Below, piece after piece: positions 14,808 through 23,505 of a DNA stretch of 64,000 nucleotides. Origin of the DNA: Agromyces mediolanus (GTDB taxonomy: Bacteria; Actinomycetota; Actinomycetes; Actinomycetales; Microbacteriaceae); assembly GCF_014648575.1 (NCBI RefSeq), contig NZ_BMRJ01000001.1, forward strand, positions 762,295 through 826,294. Reading direction: 5' to 3'. The notes under the pieces are model-generated. The model saw only the letters and a list, made by a program, of their open reading frames with translations. It did no database searches and was not told the origin of the DNA. Within the stretch, counting starts at the first letter, position 1; each line of letters opens with the position of its first letter. A program made the translations under genes and the position numbers.

Positions 14808-17633
14808 ATGTCGCCTGCCGCCGTCGCCAGCGTCCTCGACTCCGCCCTCCTCGGCGAGCGCGTCGCGGTGAGCCAGCGCTCCATCGACCGCTTCGCGAAG
14901 GCGCACGACGCCTCGCACTACCTCTTCGTGCCCGAGGCCGTCGTCACCCCGCACGACGCCGACGCCGTCGCCTCGGTCTTCGCCGCCGCACGGGCGGCCG
15001 GCCGCAGTGTGACGTTCCGCTCCGGCGGCACGAGCCTGTCCGGCCAGGGCGTCACCGACGAGCTGCTCGTCGACACCCGGGCGCGCTTCCGAGGCATCCG
15101 CGTCGGCGAGGAGGGGCGCACCGTCCGCGTCGAACCCGGCGCCACCGTGCGCCAGGTGAACCAGCGGCTCGCGCGGCACGGCCGCAAGCTCGGCCCCGAT
15201 CCGGCGAGCGAGATCGCCTGCACCATCGGCGGCGTGATCGCGAACAACTCGAGCGGCATGGCGTGCGGCATCACCCAGAACGCCTACCGCACGATCGCCT
15301 CGCTCCGGCTCGTGCTGCCGAGCGGCACCGTGCTCGACACGGGGGCGCCCGATGCGGCCGAGCTCCTCGCCGCCCGCGAGCCCGAGCTGCACGCGGGCCT
15401 GCTGCGGCTGCGCGAGCGCCTGCTCGCCTCCCCCGCCTCGGTCGAGCGCGTGCGGCAGCAGTTCTCGATGAAGAACACCATGGGCTACGGCCTGAACGCC
15501 CTGCTCGACTTCGCCGAGCCGCTGCGCATCCTGGAGCACCTCGTGATCGGCAGCGAGGGCACGCTCGCCTTCGTCGCCGAGGCGGTGTTCGACACCGTGC
15601 CGCTGCTCCCCCACGCGGCGACCGCCCTGCTCGTGCTGCCCTCGCTGCGCGAGGCGACGGCCGCGCTGCCCGAGCTCGTCGCGACGGGCGCCGCGACGAT
15701 CGAGCTGATGGATGCCACGTCCCTCCTCGTCGCCCAGCGGGCCGCCGACGTGCCCGCGCAGATCGCCGCCCTCGCGATCGACGGCCACACCGCCCTGCTC
15801 GTCGAGTACCAGGCGGAGACCGCCGACGCACTCGACGCGGCGCTGGCCGGCGCCGCGCCGCTGCTCGACGCGCTGCCCCTCGCCGCCCCCGCCGCCTTCA
15901 CCCGCGACGCCGCACAACGGGCCGCGCTCTGGCACGTCCGCAAGGGCCTCTACACGACCGTCGCGGGCGCCCGCCCGAGCGGCACCACCGCCCTGCTCGA
16001 GGACATCGTCGTGCCGGTCGAGCACCTGCTGCCCACCTGCGAGCGCCTCATCGGGCTCTTCGCCGAGCACGGCTACGACGACTCGGTGATCTTCGGCCAC
16101 GCGAAGGACGGCAACCTGCACTTCATGCTCGGCGAGCGCTTCGACGACCCCGAGCAGCTCGCCCGCTACGAGCGCTTCACCGAGGATCTCGTGCAGCTCG
16201 TGCTCGAGCAGGGCGGCTCGCTCAAGGCCGAGCACGGCACCGGCCGCATCATGGCGCCCTTCGTGCGACGCCAGTACGGCGACGAGCTCTACGCGATCAT
16301 GCGCGAGGTGAAGCGGCTGTTCGATCCGAGCGGGCTGCTGAACCCGGGCGTGGTGCTCTCCGACGACCCCGACTCCTACCTGCGGCACCTGAAGCTCGTG
16401 CCGACGGTCGAGGCCGAGGTCGACCGCTGCGTCGAGTGCGGCTACTGCGAGCCGAGCTGCCCGAGCAAGGACCTCACGCTCACCCCGCGTCAGCGCATCG
16501 CCCTCCGCCGCGACATCGCGAGCGCCGAGGCCGCCGGCGACACCGCCCTCGCCGCCGAGCTCCGCGACGACTACGAGTACGACGGCGAACAGACGTGCGC
16601 CGTCGACGGGCTCTGCGCCATCGCCTGCCCGGTCGACATCAACACCGGCGACCTCGTGCGGCGGCTGCGCGCCGAACGCCGGAGCCCGGTGCTGAACGCC
16701 GGCTGGTCGGCCGCCGCCGCGGCCTGGGGCCCCGTGACCCGGCTCGGCGGCGCGGCGCTGACCGTCGCGAACGCGCTGCCCGCGGCGCTGCCGAAGGCGG
16801 CCACGACGGTCGGTCGCGCGCTGCTCGGTCGCGACACGGTGCCCGAGTACGACGGCGGCCTGCCGCGCGGCGGCGCGAAGCGCCCGGAGCCGGGCGGCGA
16901 CCCGGCGACGGCCGAGGCGGTGTTCTTCGCGGCCTGCATCGGCACGATGTTCGGCCCGGAGCCCGGCGGCATCGGCGCGACGGCGGCGCTGCTCGAACTC
17001 GCAGGCCGGGCCGGCGTCGGGCTCGTCGTGCCCGAGGGCATCGGCTCGCTGTGCTGCGGCACGCCGTGGAAGTCGAAGGGGTTCCTCGACGGCTACCGGT
17101 CCATGACGGAGCGGGTGCTGCCCGCGCTCCTCGCCGCGAGCGACGGCGGCCGGCTGCCGATCGTCTGCGACGCGGCCTCCTGCACCGAGGGGCTCGAGAC
17201 GATGCAGCACCTCGCCGCCGTCGCGGGCCGCGAGGCGCCGGCCCTGCGCTTCGTCGACGCGACGCAGTTCGCCGCCGATCGCATCCTGCCGCGGCTGGAG
17301 GTGACGGCGCCCGTCGGCCGGGTCGCCGTGCACCACACCTGCTCGACGACGGCGCTCGGCGCGGGCGGCGCGATCGACCGCATCGCGCACGCCCTCGCGG
17401 CCGAGGTCGTGCTGCCCGACGACTGGAGCTGCTGCGCGTTCGCGGGCGACCGCGGCCTCCTGCACCCGGAGCTCTCGGCGAGCGCGACGGCACGCGAAGC
17501 CGCCGAGGTCATCGCCGCCGACGCCGACTGGCACGTCTCCGCGAACCGCACCTGCGAGATCGGGATGACCCGGGCGACGGGTCGCCCGTACCGCCATCTG
17601 CTGGAGCTGCTCGAGGCCGCGACCCGGCCCTGA
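14808..17633 (+). CDS. FAD-linked D-lactate/2-hydroxyacid dehydrogenase fused to an Fe-S domain
   Basis: A 941-residue two-part flavoenzyme. Residues 1-540 form a vanillyl-alcohol-oxidase type FAD domain (RSGGTSLSGQGVTDE) and an FAD-oxidase C domain (LKAEHGTGRIMAPFVRRQYG). Residues 545-941 carry two 4Fe-4S motifs (CVECGYCEPSCPSKD; CAVDGLCAIACPVD) and two CCG-type cysteine motifs (LCCGTPWKS; SCCAFAGDRG). This fuses the GlcD- and GlcF-like parts, as in YdiJ/Dld-type quinone-linked dehydrogenases of D-lactate or D-2-hydroxyglutarate. The ATG is preceded by GGAG. The substrate is inferred from the family and the GntR neighbour. Confidence 0.9.
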   Translation: MSPAAVASVLDSALLGERVAVSQRSIDRFAKAHDASHYLFVPEAVVTPHDADAVASVFAAARAAGRSVTFRSGGTSLSGQGVTDELLVDTRARFRGIRVGEEGRTVRVEPGATVRQVNQRLARHGRKLGPDPASEIACTIGGVIANNSSGMACGITQNAYRTIASLRLVLPSGTVLDTGAPDAAELLAAREPELHAGLLRLRERLLASPASVERVRQQFSMKNTMGYGLNALLDFAEPLRILEHLVIGSEGTLAFVAEAVFDTVPLLPHAATALLVLPSLREATAALPELVATGAATIELMDATSLLVAQRAADVPAQIAALAIDGHTALLVEYQAETADALDAALAGAAPLLDALPLAAPAAFTRDAAQRAALWHVRKGLYTTVAGARPSGTTALLEDIVVPVEHLLPTCERLIGLFAEHGYDDSVIFGHAKDGNLHFMLGERFDDPEQLARYERFTEDLVQLVLEQGGSLKAEHGTGRIMAPFVRRQYGDELYAIMREVKRLFDPSGLLNPGVVLSDDPDSYLRHLKLVPTVEAEVDRCVECGYCEPSCPSKDLTLTPRQRIALRRDIASAEAAGDTALAAELRDDYEYDGEQTCAVDGLCAIACPVDINTGDLVRRLRAERRSPVLNAGWSAAAAAWGPVTRLGGAALTVANALPAALPKAATTVGRALLGRDTVPEYDGGLPRGGAKRPEPGGDPATAEAVFFAACIGTMFGPEPGGIGATAALLELAGRAGVGLVVPEGIGSLCCGTPWKSKGFLDGYRSMTERVLPALLAASDGGRLPIVCDAASCTEGLETMQHLAAVAGREAPALRFVDATQFAADRILPRLEVTAPVGRVAVHHTCSTTALGAGGAIDRIAHALAAEVVLPDDWSCCAFAGDRGLLHPELSASATAREAAEVIAADADWHVSANRTCEIGMTRATGRPYRHLLELLEAATRP

Positions 17634-17835
17634 CGACCGCCGCCGAGAGGCCGCACGAAAATTCTCGAAAAATCTTGGATTCGCCTGTAACGCTTTGCCC
17701 TCTGGTGGAAACAGAGCAATTGAGGTGGCCGGCGTGGTCCGCAGGTTCGGGGGAGCTTCGGACCCCGGCCACCTTCAACGTCGAGCTGTCGACCCCTCGA
17801 GCCGTCACGTCGGCGAGCCGGCGCGCGCGGCCCGA
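17634..17835. other. Convergent intergenic region with an AT-rich patch
   Basis: Both flanking genes end here. Bases 17656-17715 are unusually A/T-rich for this window and contain TGTAAC (17686-17691), a hexamer seen at some ECF -35 elements, but no gene follows it. It may be a remnant of a lost promoter and gene. Confidence 0.3.
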
Positions 17836-18984
17836 TCAGGCGGATGCCTCGTGCAGACGCGGGCTCCACTGCACCACCGTGCCCACCGCGCCGATCCCGC
17901 TCACGCCCACGACCCGGCCGCCGAGCTCGTGCCGGGCGACGAACTCCTCGCCGTCCTCGAGCCGAGCCTCGCCGCACGCCGGCGCGCCGACCCCCGAGAC
18001 GACGAGCCCGTGCACCATGGCGAGGTACGAGCTTCTGGGCCGGTAATCGCCGGGGTCCGCTCCCGCGCCGAACTCGTGAAGCACGGACTGCGCCGCGTGC
18101 GCCCCCTGCGCCGCGGCGTCCTCCCAGTGGTCGATCCGCCAGCTGCCGAGCACCTCGTCGCGGTGCACGGCCACGCCGCCCGCACCGAAGACCCCCGGCG
18201 CGTCGGCCCGCAGCCGGCCGTCGACGTGCACGCCGTCGGCCCACGGCGCCGGCCCGGACGGCTCGGTGCCGAACGCGAGCAGCGCGAAGTCGGCGACGAC
18301 GCGTTCGCCCCGATCGAGTTCGATCACGAGCCCGCCGTCGGCCGCCGCGACCGCGTCGACGCTGCGCCCGAAGCGGGTGAGGACGCGGGCGCTGTGTTCG
18401 GCGGCCAGCCGCTCGGCGACGGGAGCGCCGAACGCGGCGATGCCCGGCACGCGGCTGCGGGCGATCAGGATCACCGTGTGCCCCTGCGCCCGCAACGTCG
18501 AGGCCGTCTCGGCGGCGATCGCCCCGCCGCCGAGGATCGCGATGCGTGCGGCGCCCGCGAAGCCGGCCAGCCGCTCCCGCAGCCGCAGCGCGTCGTCGAG
18601 CGAGTGCAGCCCGTGCACGAGGCCGGCAGAGCTCGCCTCGGCGGCGCCGGGCAGCTCGGGCGGCAGCCCGCGAGGCCGGCTTCCCGTCGCGACGATGAGG
18701 GCGTCGTACCCGAGCCGGGCGCCGGAGGCCAGCCGCACCCGCCGCGCGCCGAGCTCGACCTCGTTCGCGGTGTCCGCGACGAACTCGACCTCGGGCAGCG
18801 GCAGGGCGACGGCCTCCGGCGGGAGGGGGCCGAACGCGACCCCCGTGATGAGCATCCGCGTGGACGGCGTCTCATCGCTCCGGGCCACGAGCGTGACCCG
18901 GGTGTCGCCGCGCGACGCGAGCATCCTGGCGGCCCCCACCCCGGAGGCTCCCGCCCCCAGGACGACGACGTGGCGCGACGACAC
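17836..18984 (-). CDS. FAD/NAD(P)-dependent oxidoreductase of the copper operon
   Basis: A 382-residue pyridine-nucleotide-disulfide oxidoreductase-like flavoprotein. The N-terminal GAGASGVGAARMLASRG is the FAD dinucleotide fold, LIVATGSRPRGLP is the ATG signature, AILGGGAIAAETASTL is the NAD(P) fold, and DAPGVFGAGGVA is the second FAD contact. There is no redox-active CxxxxC, so it resembles ferredoxin/rubredoxin reductases or NDH-2 rather than disulfide reductases. It is the last gene behind copZ-copA-YHS, five bases after the YHS stop, starting with GTG. Its electron acceptor is unknown. Confidence 0.82.
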   Translation of the reverse strand: MSSRHVVVLGAGASGVGAARMLASRGDTRVTLVARSDETPSTRMLITGVAFGPLPPEAVALPLPEVEFVADTANEVELGARRVRLASGARLGYDALIVATGSRPRGLPPELPGAAEASSAGLVHGLHSLDDALRLRERLAGFAGAARIAILGGGAIAAETASTLRAQGHTVILIARSRVPGIAAFGAPVAERLAAEHSARVLTRFGRSVDAVAAADGGLVIELDRGERVVADFALLAFGTEPSGPAPWADGVHVDGRLRADAPGVFGAGGVAVHRDEVLGSWRIDHWEDAAAQGAHAAQSVLHEFGAGADPGDYRPRSSYLAMVHGLVVSGVGAPACGEARLEDGEEFVARHELGGRVVGVSGIGAVGTVVQWSPRLHEASA

Positions 18985-18989
18985 GTCGG

Positions 18990-19280
18990 CTACGCCATGT
19001 TCGCGGCGTACTTGGCCGGGTCGGAGTCGAAGGCGGGCCCACAGCCGGCGCAGCAGAAGTAGTAGCGCTGGCCCTCGTAGTCGCGGAACAGTCCGACGGC
19101 CTCCGCCGCGGCCTTGCTGACCGGGCTGCCGACCATCACGGGGCAGGTGGTCTGGTCGTCGGCGGAGGCGCCGCCGAGCAGGTTCGCCTTGCCGTGGCCG
19201 CTGACCGCGGCGGTGTGGGCGGCGTCGCTCGCCGCCGCGCCGGTGCTGCAGCAGGAGCCCGTCTGGGTGTCGTTCGTCAT
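18990..19280 (-). CDS. YHS-domain small metal-associated protein
   Basis: A 96-residue protein. The N-terminus has a CC pair (TGSCCSTG). The C-terminal half is a YHS domain, TTCPVMVGSPVSK then YYFCCAGCGPAFDSDPAKYA, a small fold found on or beside copper-transporting ATPases and thought to bind metal. It lies 55 bases after copA and just before the FAD oxidoreductase, which supports a soluble metal-handling role. AAAGG precedes the ATG. Confidence 0.88.
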   Translation of the reverse strand: MTNDTQTGSCCSTGAAASDAAHTAAVSGHGKANLLGGASADDQTTCPVMVGSPVSKAAAEAVGLFRDYEGQRYYFCCAGCGPAFDSDPAKYAANMA

Positions 19281-19335
19281 GGTGGTGCCTTTCGTCTCTC
19301 GGTTGGAGCTGGTGGATCGGGCCGGGCGGCCCGGG

Positions 19336-21606
19336 TCAGGACTTGGCGACGCTGCGGAACCCGCGCAGCCGCAGGCTGTTGCCCACGACGAACACGCTCG
19401 AGAACGCCATCGCCGCGCCCGCGAGCATCGGGTTGAGCATGCCGAGGGCCGCGATCGGGATGGCCGCCGTGTTGTACGCGAAGGCCCAGAACAGGTTCGT
19501 CTTGATCGTGCTGAGGGTCTTGCGGGAGAGCCGGATGGCGTCGACCGCGCTGCGCAGATCGCCGCGCACGAGCGTCAGGTCGGATGCCTCGATCGCGACA
19601 TCCGTGCCGGTGCCCATCGCGAGGCCGAGGTCGGCCTGCGCGAGCGCCGGCGCATCGTTCACGCCGTCGCCGACCATCGCGACGACCTTGCCCTCCGCCT
19701 GGAGGCGGGCGACGACGTCGACCTTGTCCTGCGGCAGCACTTCGGCGTACACATGCTCGATGCCGACCTCGCTCGCGATCCGGCGCGCGACCGCCTCGTT
19801 GTCCCCGGTGAGGAGCACGGGGGTGAGCCCGATCTCCTTCAGCTGGGCGATCGCCTCGGCGCTCGTCGGCTTGACGGTGTCGGCGACGACGAGGATGCCC
19901 CGCGCCTGCCCGTCCCAGCCGATGGCGACGACGGTCTTGCCCTCGCCCTCGGCGCGCGCCTTGGCCGCGGCCACCTCGGGGGACAGCGTCAGCGCCCAAT
20001 CGGCGAGCAGCGACTCGCGGCCGATGACGACGGATGCCCCGTCGACGATGCCCTGCACGCCCTTGCCCTCGACGTTCGCGAAGTCCTCGGGCACGGGCAG
20101 CTGGCCGACCTCCTGGGTCGCCCCCTTCGCGATGGCCTGCGCGATCGGGTGCTCCGAGGCATCCTCCAGCGCGCCCGCGAAGCGGAGCAGCTCGGCGCGG
20201 TCGACACCCGACTCGGTGATCACCTCGACGAGCGTCATCTTGCCGGTGGTGACCGTGCCGGTCTTGTCGAGCACGACGGTGTCGACCTTGCGCGTCGACT
20301 CGAGCACCTCGGGTCCCTTGATCAGGATGCCGAGCTGCGCGCCGCGGCCCGTGCCGACGAGCAGGGCGGTCGGGGTCGCGAGGCCGAGCGCGCAGGGGCA
20401 GGCAATCACGAGCACCGCGACGGCGGCGGTGAAGGCCGCCGCGACCGGGAAGCCGGCGCCGAGCCACGCGCCGAGCGTGACGAAGGCGATGACGATCACG
20501 ATCGGCACGAACACGCCGGAGATGCGGTCGGCGAGGCGCTGCACCTCGGCCTTGCCGGTCTGGGCGTCCTCGACGAGCTTCGCCATCTGCGCGAGCTGCG
20601 TGTCCGAGCCGATGCGGGTCGCCCGCACCACGAGCCGGCCGCCCGCGTTGACGGTGGCGCCCGTGACCGGGTCGCCCGCGGCCACCTCGACCGGCACGGA
20701 CTCACCGGTGAGCATGGAGGCGTCGACGGCGGAGCTGCCGGAGACGACCACGCCGTCGGTCGCGATCTTCTCGCCCGGGCGCACGATGAACTCGTCGCCG
20801 ACTGCGAGCTCCTCGACCGGGATCTTCACCTCGGCGCCGTCGCGCAGCACCGAGACCTCCTTGGCGCCGAGCTCGAGGAGCGCGCGCAGCGCGGCCCCCG
20901 CCTGGCGCTTGGAGCGCTTCTCGAAGTAGCGGCCCGCGAGGATGAACATCGTGACGCCCGCGCCGACCTCGAGGTAGATGTTCGCGGCGCCGTCGGAGGG
21001 CGCGATCGTGAACTCGAAGGGGTGCGTCATGCCGGGGACGCCCGCGGTGCCGAGGAAGAGGGCGTAGACCGACCAGAGCAGCGCGACCGAGGTGCCCATC
21101 GAGATGAGCGTGTCCATCGTGGCGGCGCCGTGCTTGAGGTTGGTCCATGCGGCCTTGTGGAACGGCCAGGCGGCCCACACGATGACCGGCGCCGCGAGGG
21201 CGAGCGACGCCCACTGCCAGTACGTGAACTGCAGCGCGGGGATCATGGCCATCGCGATGACCGGAACGGTGAGCACGATCGAGCCGATGAGCCGCTGGCG
21301 CAGCGAGGTCAGCTCGGGGTCGTGCTCGGCGTCGTCGGCCGAGCCGTCGCGCGAGCGCTCGCTCGCCTTCGGGGTCGGCAGCAGGGCGGTGTAGCCGGTC
21401 TTCTCGACCTCGGCGATGAGCAGTGCCGGGTCGTAGCCCTCGGGCACGGTGACCTTCGCCTTCTCGGTCGCGTAGTTGACGGTCGCCTGCACGCCGTCGA
21501 GCTTGTTCAGCTTCTTCTCGATGCGGTTCGCGCAGGAGGCGCAGGTCATGCCGCCGATCTCGAGCTCGATGCCGGTGCCGCCGGCGAGGGGCGCGGTGGT
21601 GCTCAT
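19336..21606 (-). CDS. copA: Copper-translocating P1B-type ATPase
   Basis: A 756-residue heavy-metal ATPase. It has one N-terminal HMA domain with GMTCASC (residues 19-25), eight membrane segments, the actuator TGES loop ([10 protein letters not shown]), the copper-type transmembrane CPC motif ([11 protein letters not shown]), the phosphorylated Asp in DKTGTVT, the HP motif (SEHPIAQA) and [10 protein letters not shown]. It exports Cu(I) from the cytosol. The ATG overlaps the upstream gene by 4 bp. Control is likely from the two CsoR-like sites ahead of copZ. The CPC and GMTCASC motifs make Cu/Ag much more likely than Zn or Cd. Confidence 0.96.
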   Translation of the reverse strand: MSTTAPLAGGTGIELEIGGMTCASCANRIEKKLNKLDGVQATVNYATEKAKVTVPEGYDPALLIAEVEKTGYTALLPTPKASERSRDGSADDAEHDPELTSLRQRLIGSIVLTVPVIAMAMIPALQFTYWQWASLALAAPVIVWAAWPFHKAAWTNLKHGAATMDTLISMGTSVALLWSVYALFLGTAGVPGMTHPFEFTIAPSDGAANIYLEVGAGVTMFILAGRYFEKRSKRQAGAALRALLELGAKEVSVLRDGAEVKIPVEELAVGDEFIVRPGEKIATDGVVVSGSSAVDASMLTGESVPVEVAAGDPVTGATVNAGGRLVVRATRIGSDTQLAQMAKLVEDAQTGKAEVQRLADRISGVFVPIVIVIAFVTLGAWLGAGFPVAAAFTAAVAVLVIACPCALGLATPTALLVGTGRGAQLGILIKGPEVLESTRKVDTVVLDKTGTVTTGKMTLVEVITESGVDRAELLRFAGALEDASEHPIAQAIAKGATQEVGQLPVPEDFANVEGKGVQGIVDGASVVIGRESLLADWALTLSPEVAAAKARAEGEGKTVVAIGWDGQARGILVVADTVKPTSAEAIAQLKEIGLTPVLLTGDNEAVARRIASEVGIEHVYAEVLPQDKVDVVARLQAEGKVVAMVGDGVNDAPALAQADLGLAMGTGTDVAIEASDLTLVRGDLRSAVDAIRLSRKTLSTIKTNLFWAFAYNTAAIPIAALGMLNPMLAGAAMAFSSVFVVGNSLRLRGFRSVAKS

Positions 21607-22535
21607 CGGTGCGCCTCCCCCGTCGCTCCGGCCGACGCGTCGACCACGAACTCGGCCGTGTGCACCTGTCCGTCGACCTGGAAGTCGAGGTAGAGCAGGT
21701 AGCGACCGGGCGTCGGGGCGTTCGCGGCGAACGCGATCTCCGGGCCGCCGGTCGACCCGGCCTCGGGCTCCTCGCCCTCGGGGTGCACGTGCAGGAAGGC
21801 GAGGTCGCCCTCGCGCAGGGCCACGAGGTGGCCGAACGCGCCGAGGTACGGCTCGAGTTCGGCGACGGGTCGCCCGTCGCGCTCCACCGAGAGGGTCAGC
21901 TCGCTCGAGGCGCCCGCGGCGAGCTCGCCGTCGAGGGTGACGACGAAGCCGTCGACCTCGCTGCGGCGGTTCGGCTCGGCCGTGACCGGCACGAACTCGC
22001 CCGCCACGTCGATCGTGCGGGTCAGGGTGATGCCCTCGGCGCCGTCGCCCGCGGGGGTGAAGTCCGCGTAGAGCCGGTAGCTGCCGGCCGCGTCCCACGT
22101 CCAGGGCAGCGACCAGACGCCGCTCGCCTCGTCGAGCACGGGGTGCACGTGCCGGAAGCCGGCGCCGTCGGAGCGCACCACGATGGTGTGCAGCTCGCGC
22201 TCGTGCGAGGTCGTGTACTCGGTGACGGGGTGGCCCGAGGCATCCAGCACCTGGAAGCGGAGCTCGCCCGCCTCGCCGACCGTGCCGGGCGCCGTCACCG
22301 GCGAGAGCAGATAGCCGTCGGCGTCGATCGAGACGCCGTTCGGCGCGTGCGCGGCCGTCTCGGCGCCGGCTCCGCCGTGCGCGTTCTGGTCGTCACCGTG
22401 TGTTTCCATGTCGCTTCCTTCCGCCCATGCCGCTACGAGGGAGTCGGGGACGACGACCCCGGCGAGCGCGAACGCGCCGCCGAAGGCCACCGCGACCCCC
22501 GCCCCGTAGAGGGCGAGTCGTGCCCCGGCCTGCAT
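21603..22535 (-). CDS. Membrane-anchored extracytoplasmic protein of the copper operon
   Basis: A 310-residue protein with an N-terminal hydrophobic segment ([19 protein letters not shown]) followed by a His-rich stretch. Two beta-rich domains follow, each with an HVHP motif ([13 protein letters not shown] and [11 protein letters not shown]), so it looks like an internal duplication. The His clusters suggest metal binding outside the membrane. It is coupled to copZ (TGATG) and to copA (ATGA), making a copper role likely. Similar actinobacterial proteins are annotated only as secreted or heavy-metal-associated; no enzyme motif was seen. Confidence 0.75.
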   Translation of the reverse strand: MQAGARLALYGAGVAVAFGGAFALAGVVVPDSLVAAWAEGSDMETHGDDQNAHGGAGAETAAHAPNGVSIDADGYLLSPVTAPGTVGEAGELRFQVLDASGHPVTEYTTSHERELHTIVVRSDGAGFRHVHPVLDEASGVWSLPWTWDAAGSYRLYADFTPAGDGAEGITLTRTIDVAGEFVPVTAEPNRRSEVDGFVVTLDGELAAGASSELTLSVERDGRPVAELEPYLGAFGHLVALREGDLAFLHVHPEGEEPEAGSTGGPEIAFAANAPTPGRYLLYLDFQVDGQVHTAEFVVDASAGATGEAHR

Positions 22536-22744
22536 CAGATGCGCACGGCCGAGTAGCCGGCCTCCTCGACGGCCGCGAGCACCGCGGCGTCGTCGATCTC
22601 GTCGGCCGAGCTCACGACGAGCCGACCGGTCTGCGCACTGACCTGGATGTCCTGGATGCCGGCGAGCTCGCCGACCTCTTCGCGGATCGACAGCTCGCAG
22701 TGCCCGCAGGTCATGCCGGTCACCTGGTACTCGTTGGCGGTCAT
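22535..22744 (-). CDS. copZ: CopZ-like copper chaperone
   Basis: A 69-residue single HMA domain with the Cu(I) site GMTCGHC (residues 10-16) and the fold's closing AAVEEAGYSAVRI. It would deliver Cu(I) to CopA. It is the first gene of the copper operon; GGGAG precedes the ATG, and two CsoR-like palindromes lie 20-72 bases upstream. Confidence 0.93.
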   Translation of the reverse strand: MTANEYQVTGMTCGHCELSIREEVGELAGIQDIQVSAQTGRLVVSSADEIDDAAVLAAVEEAGYSAVRI

Positions 22745-22764
22745 CGCTTCTCCCTTTCAAGCCC

Positions 22765-22780
22765 GTACCCGTCGGGGTAC
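22765..22780 (-). promoter_or_regulatory. CsoR-like operator 1 before copZ
   Basis: GTACCC and GGGTAC form a perfect 6-bp inverted repeat around GTCG. The TACCC...GGGTA core is typical of CsoR-family copper repressor sites. It lies 20 bases before the copZ start. Confidence 0.65.
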
Positions 22781-22799
22781 CTGTGCACGAGACAACGAT

Positions 22800-22816
22800 A
22801 TACCCTCCGGGGGTAT
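22800..22816 (-). promoter_or_regulatory. CsoR-like operator 2 before copZ
   Basis: ATACCC and GGGTAT form a 6-bp inverted repeat around TCCGG. It resembles the first site and the published ATACCC/GGGTAT type of CsoR operators. No csoR gene is visible in this window. Confidence 0.65.
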
Positions 22817-22868
22817 TCCGCGAGTCGCGCAGAAGCGCAGAAAGGCGGCGGGCGGACGCCGGTGCGCG

Positions 22869-23048
22869 CTACTCCTCGCGGCTCGGGCCCGGCTTGCCCG
22901 GCCGGACGGCCGCGGAGTCGGCGACGTCGATGCGCGTCACGTCCTCGTCGCTCTCGGTGACCTTCACGCGCGGCGCGGCGTCGCCGGGGTCCGCCTTCGG
23001 GGCCGCGGTGAGCTGCTCACGGCGCTGGTCGGGATCGGCTGCGGGCAC
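22869..23048 (-). CDS. Small acidic hydrophilic protein, 59 aa
   Basis: This short frame begins at a GTG six bases after a good GGAGG. It encodes a charged, probably disordered peptide (PAADPDQRREQLTAAPKADP, then VKVTESDEDVTRIDVAD). No family is recognised. A longer in-frame reading exists but lacks a ribosome site. It lies upstream of the copper operon in the same direction but on the far side of the CsoR-like sites, so it is probably separate. Confidence 0.5.
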   Translation of the reverse strand: MPAADPDQRREQLTAAPKADPGDAAPRVKVTESDEDVTRIDVADSAAVRPGKPGPSREE

Positions 23049-23196
23049 GGTGATCCTCCGTTCCTGGGGTGACTCCCCCAGTCCATCGCGGAGTCCCGTC
23101 GCGCAGAAGCGGGTTGACACGGATCGGGCGGAGCACAGCCGGCCGGCCGCTGTCAACGCGCTCGCCCGGACATCCGGGCGGGCGTACGGTCGCCGG

Positions 23197-23505
23197 ATGG
23201 GCAGGATCGGATACAGCACCCGCGACTTCGAGGTCCCGGACCGCACGCTCGCGCACCTGCAGGTGGTCATCCTCGACAAGCTCCGACGCTCGGAGACCTT
23301 CAGTCTGACCCTGGGCAGCGGAAGCGACGGCGGCGCCCGCACCTTCGTCATCGGGCCGGGCACCGAGCTCGCCTTCGTCTACGCGGGCAACCGCCCACCG
23401 CGATTGAACCGCCGCTGGCTCGCCCAGCTGGCCGGGGTCGCCTCGACGAACAGCGGCCTGCTCGTCATCTCCGAACCGGACGACGGCGAACCACTGCCGG
23501 AGTGA
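23197..23505 (+). CDS. DUF7882 family protein
   Basis: A 102-residue protein of a small family common in Microbacteriaceae and often mislabelled 'ATP-dependent DNA ligase'. Typical segments are DRTLAHLQVVILDKLRRSET, and NRPPRLNRRWLAQL with the C-terminal SGLLVISEP. It contains no ligase motif (no KxDG), so that label should not be copied. The ATG at 23197 follows TACGGT by six bases, suggesting a leaderless mRNA. Its last 41 bases overlap the convergent surface-protein gene. The function is unknown. Confidence 0.8.
   Translation: MGRIGYSTRDFEVPDRTLAHLQVVILDKLRRSETFSLTLGSGSDGGARTFVIGPGTELAFVYAGNRPPRLNRRWLAQLAGVASTNSGLLVISEPDDGEPLPE

Noticed and set aside
23197-23505. Annotation as ATP-dependent DNA ligase
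   Set aside because: At 102 residues it has no KxDG or other nucleotidyltransferase motif; the label is a database artefact for this small family.
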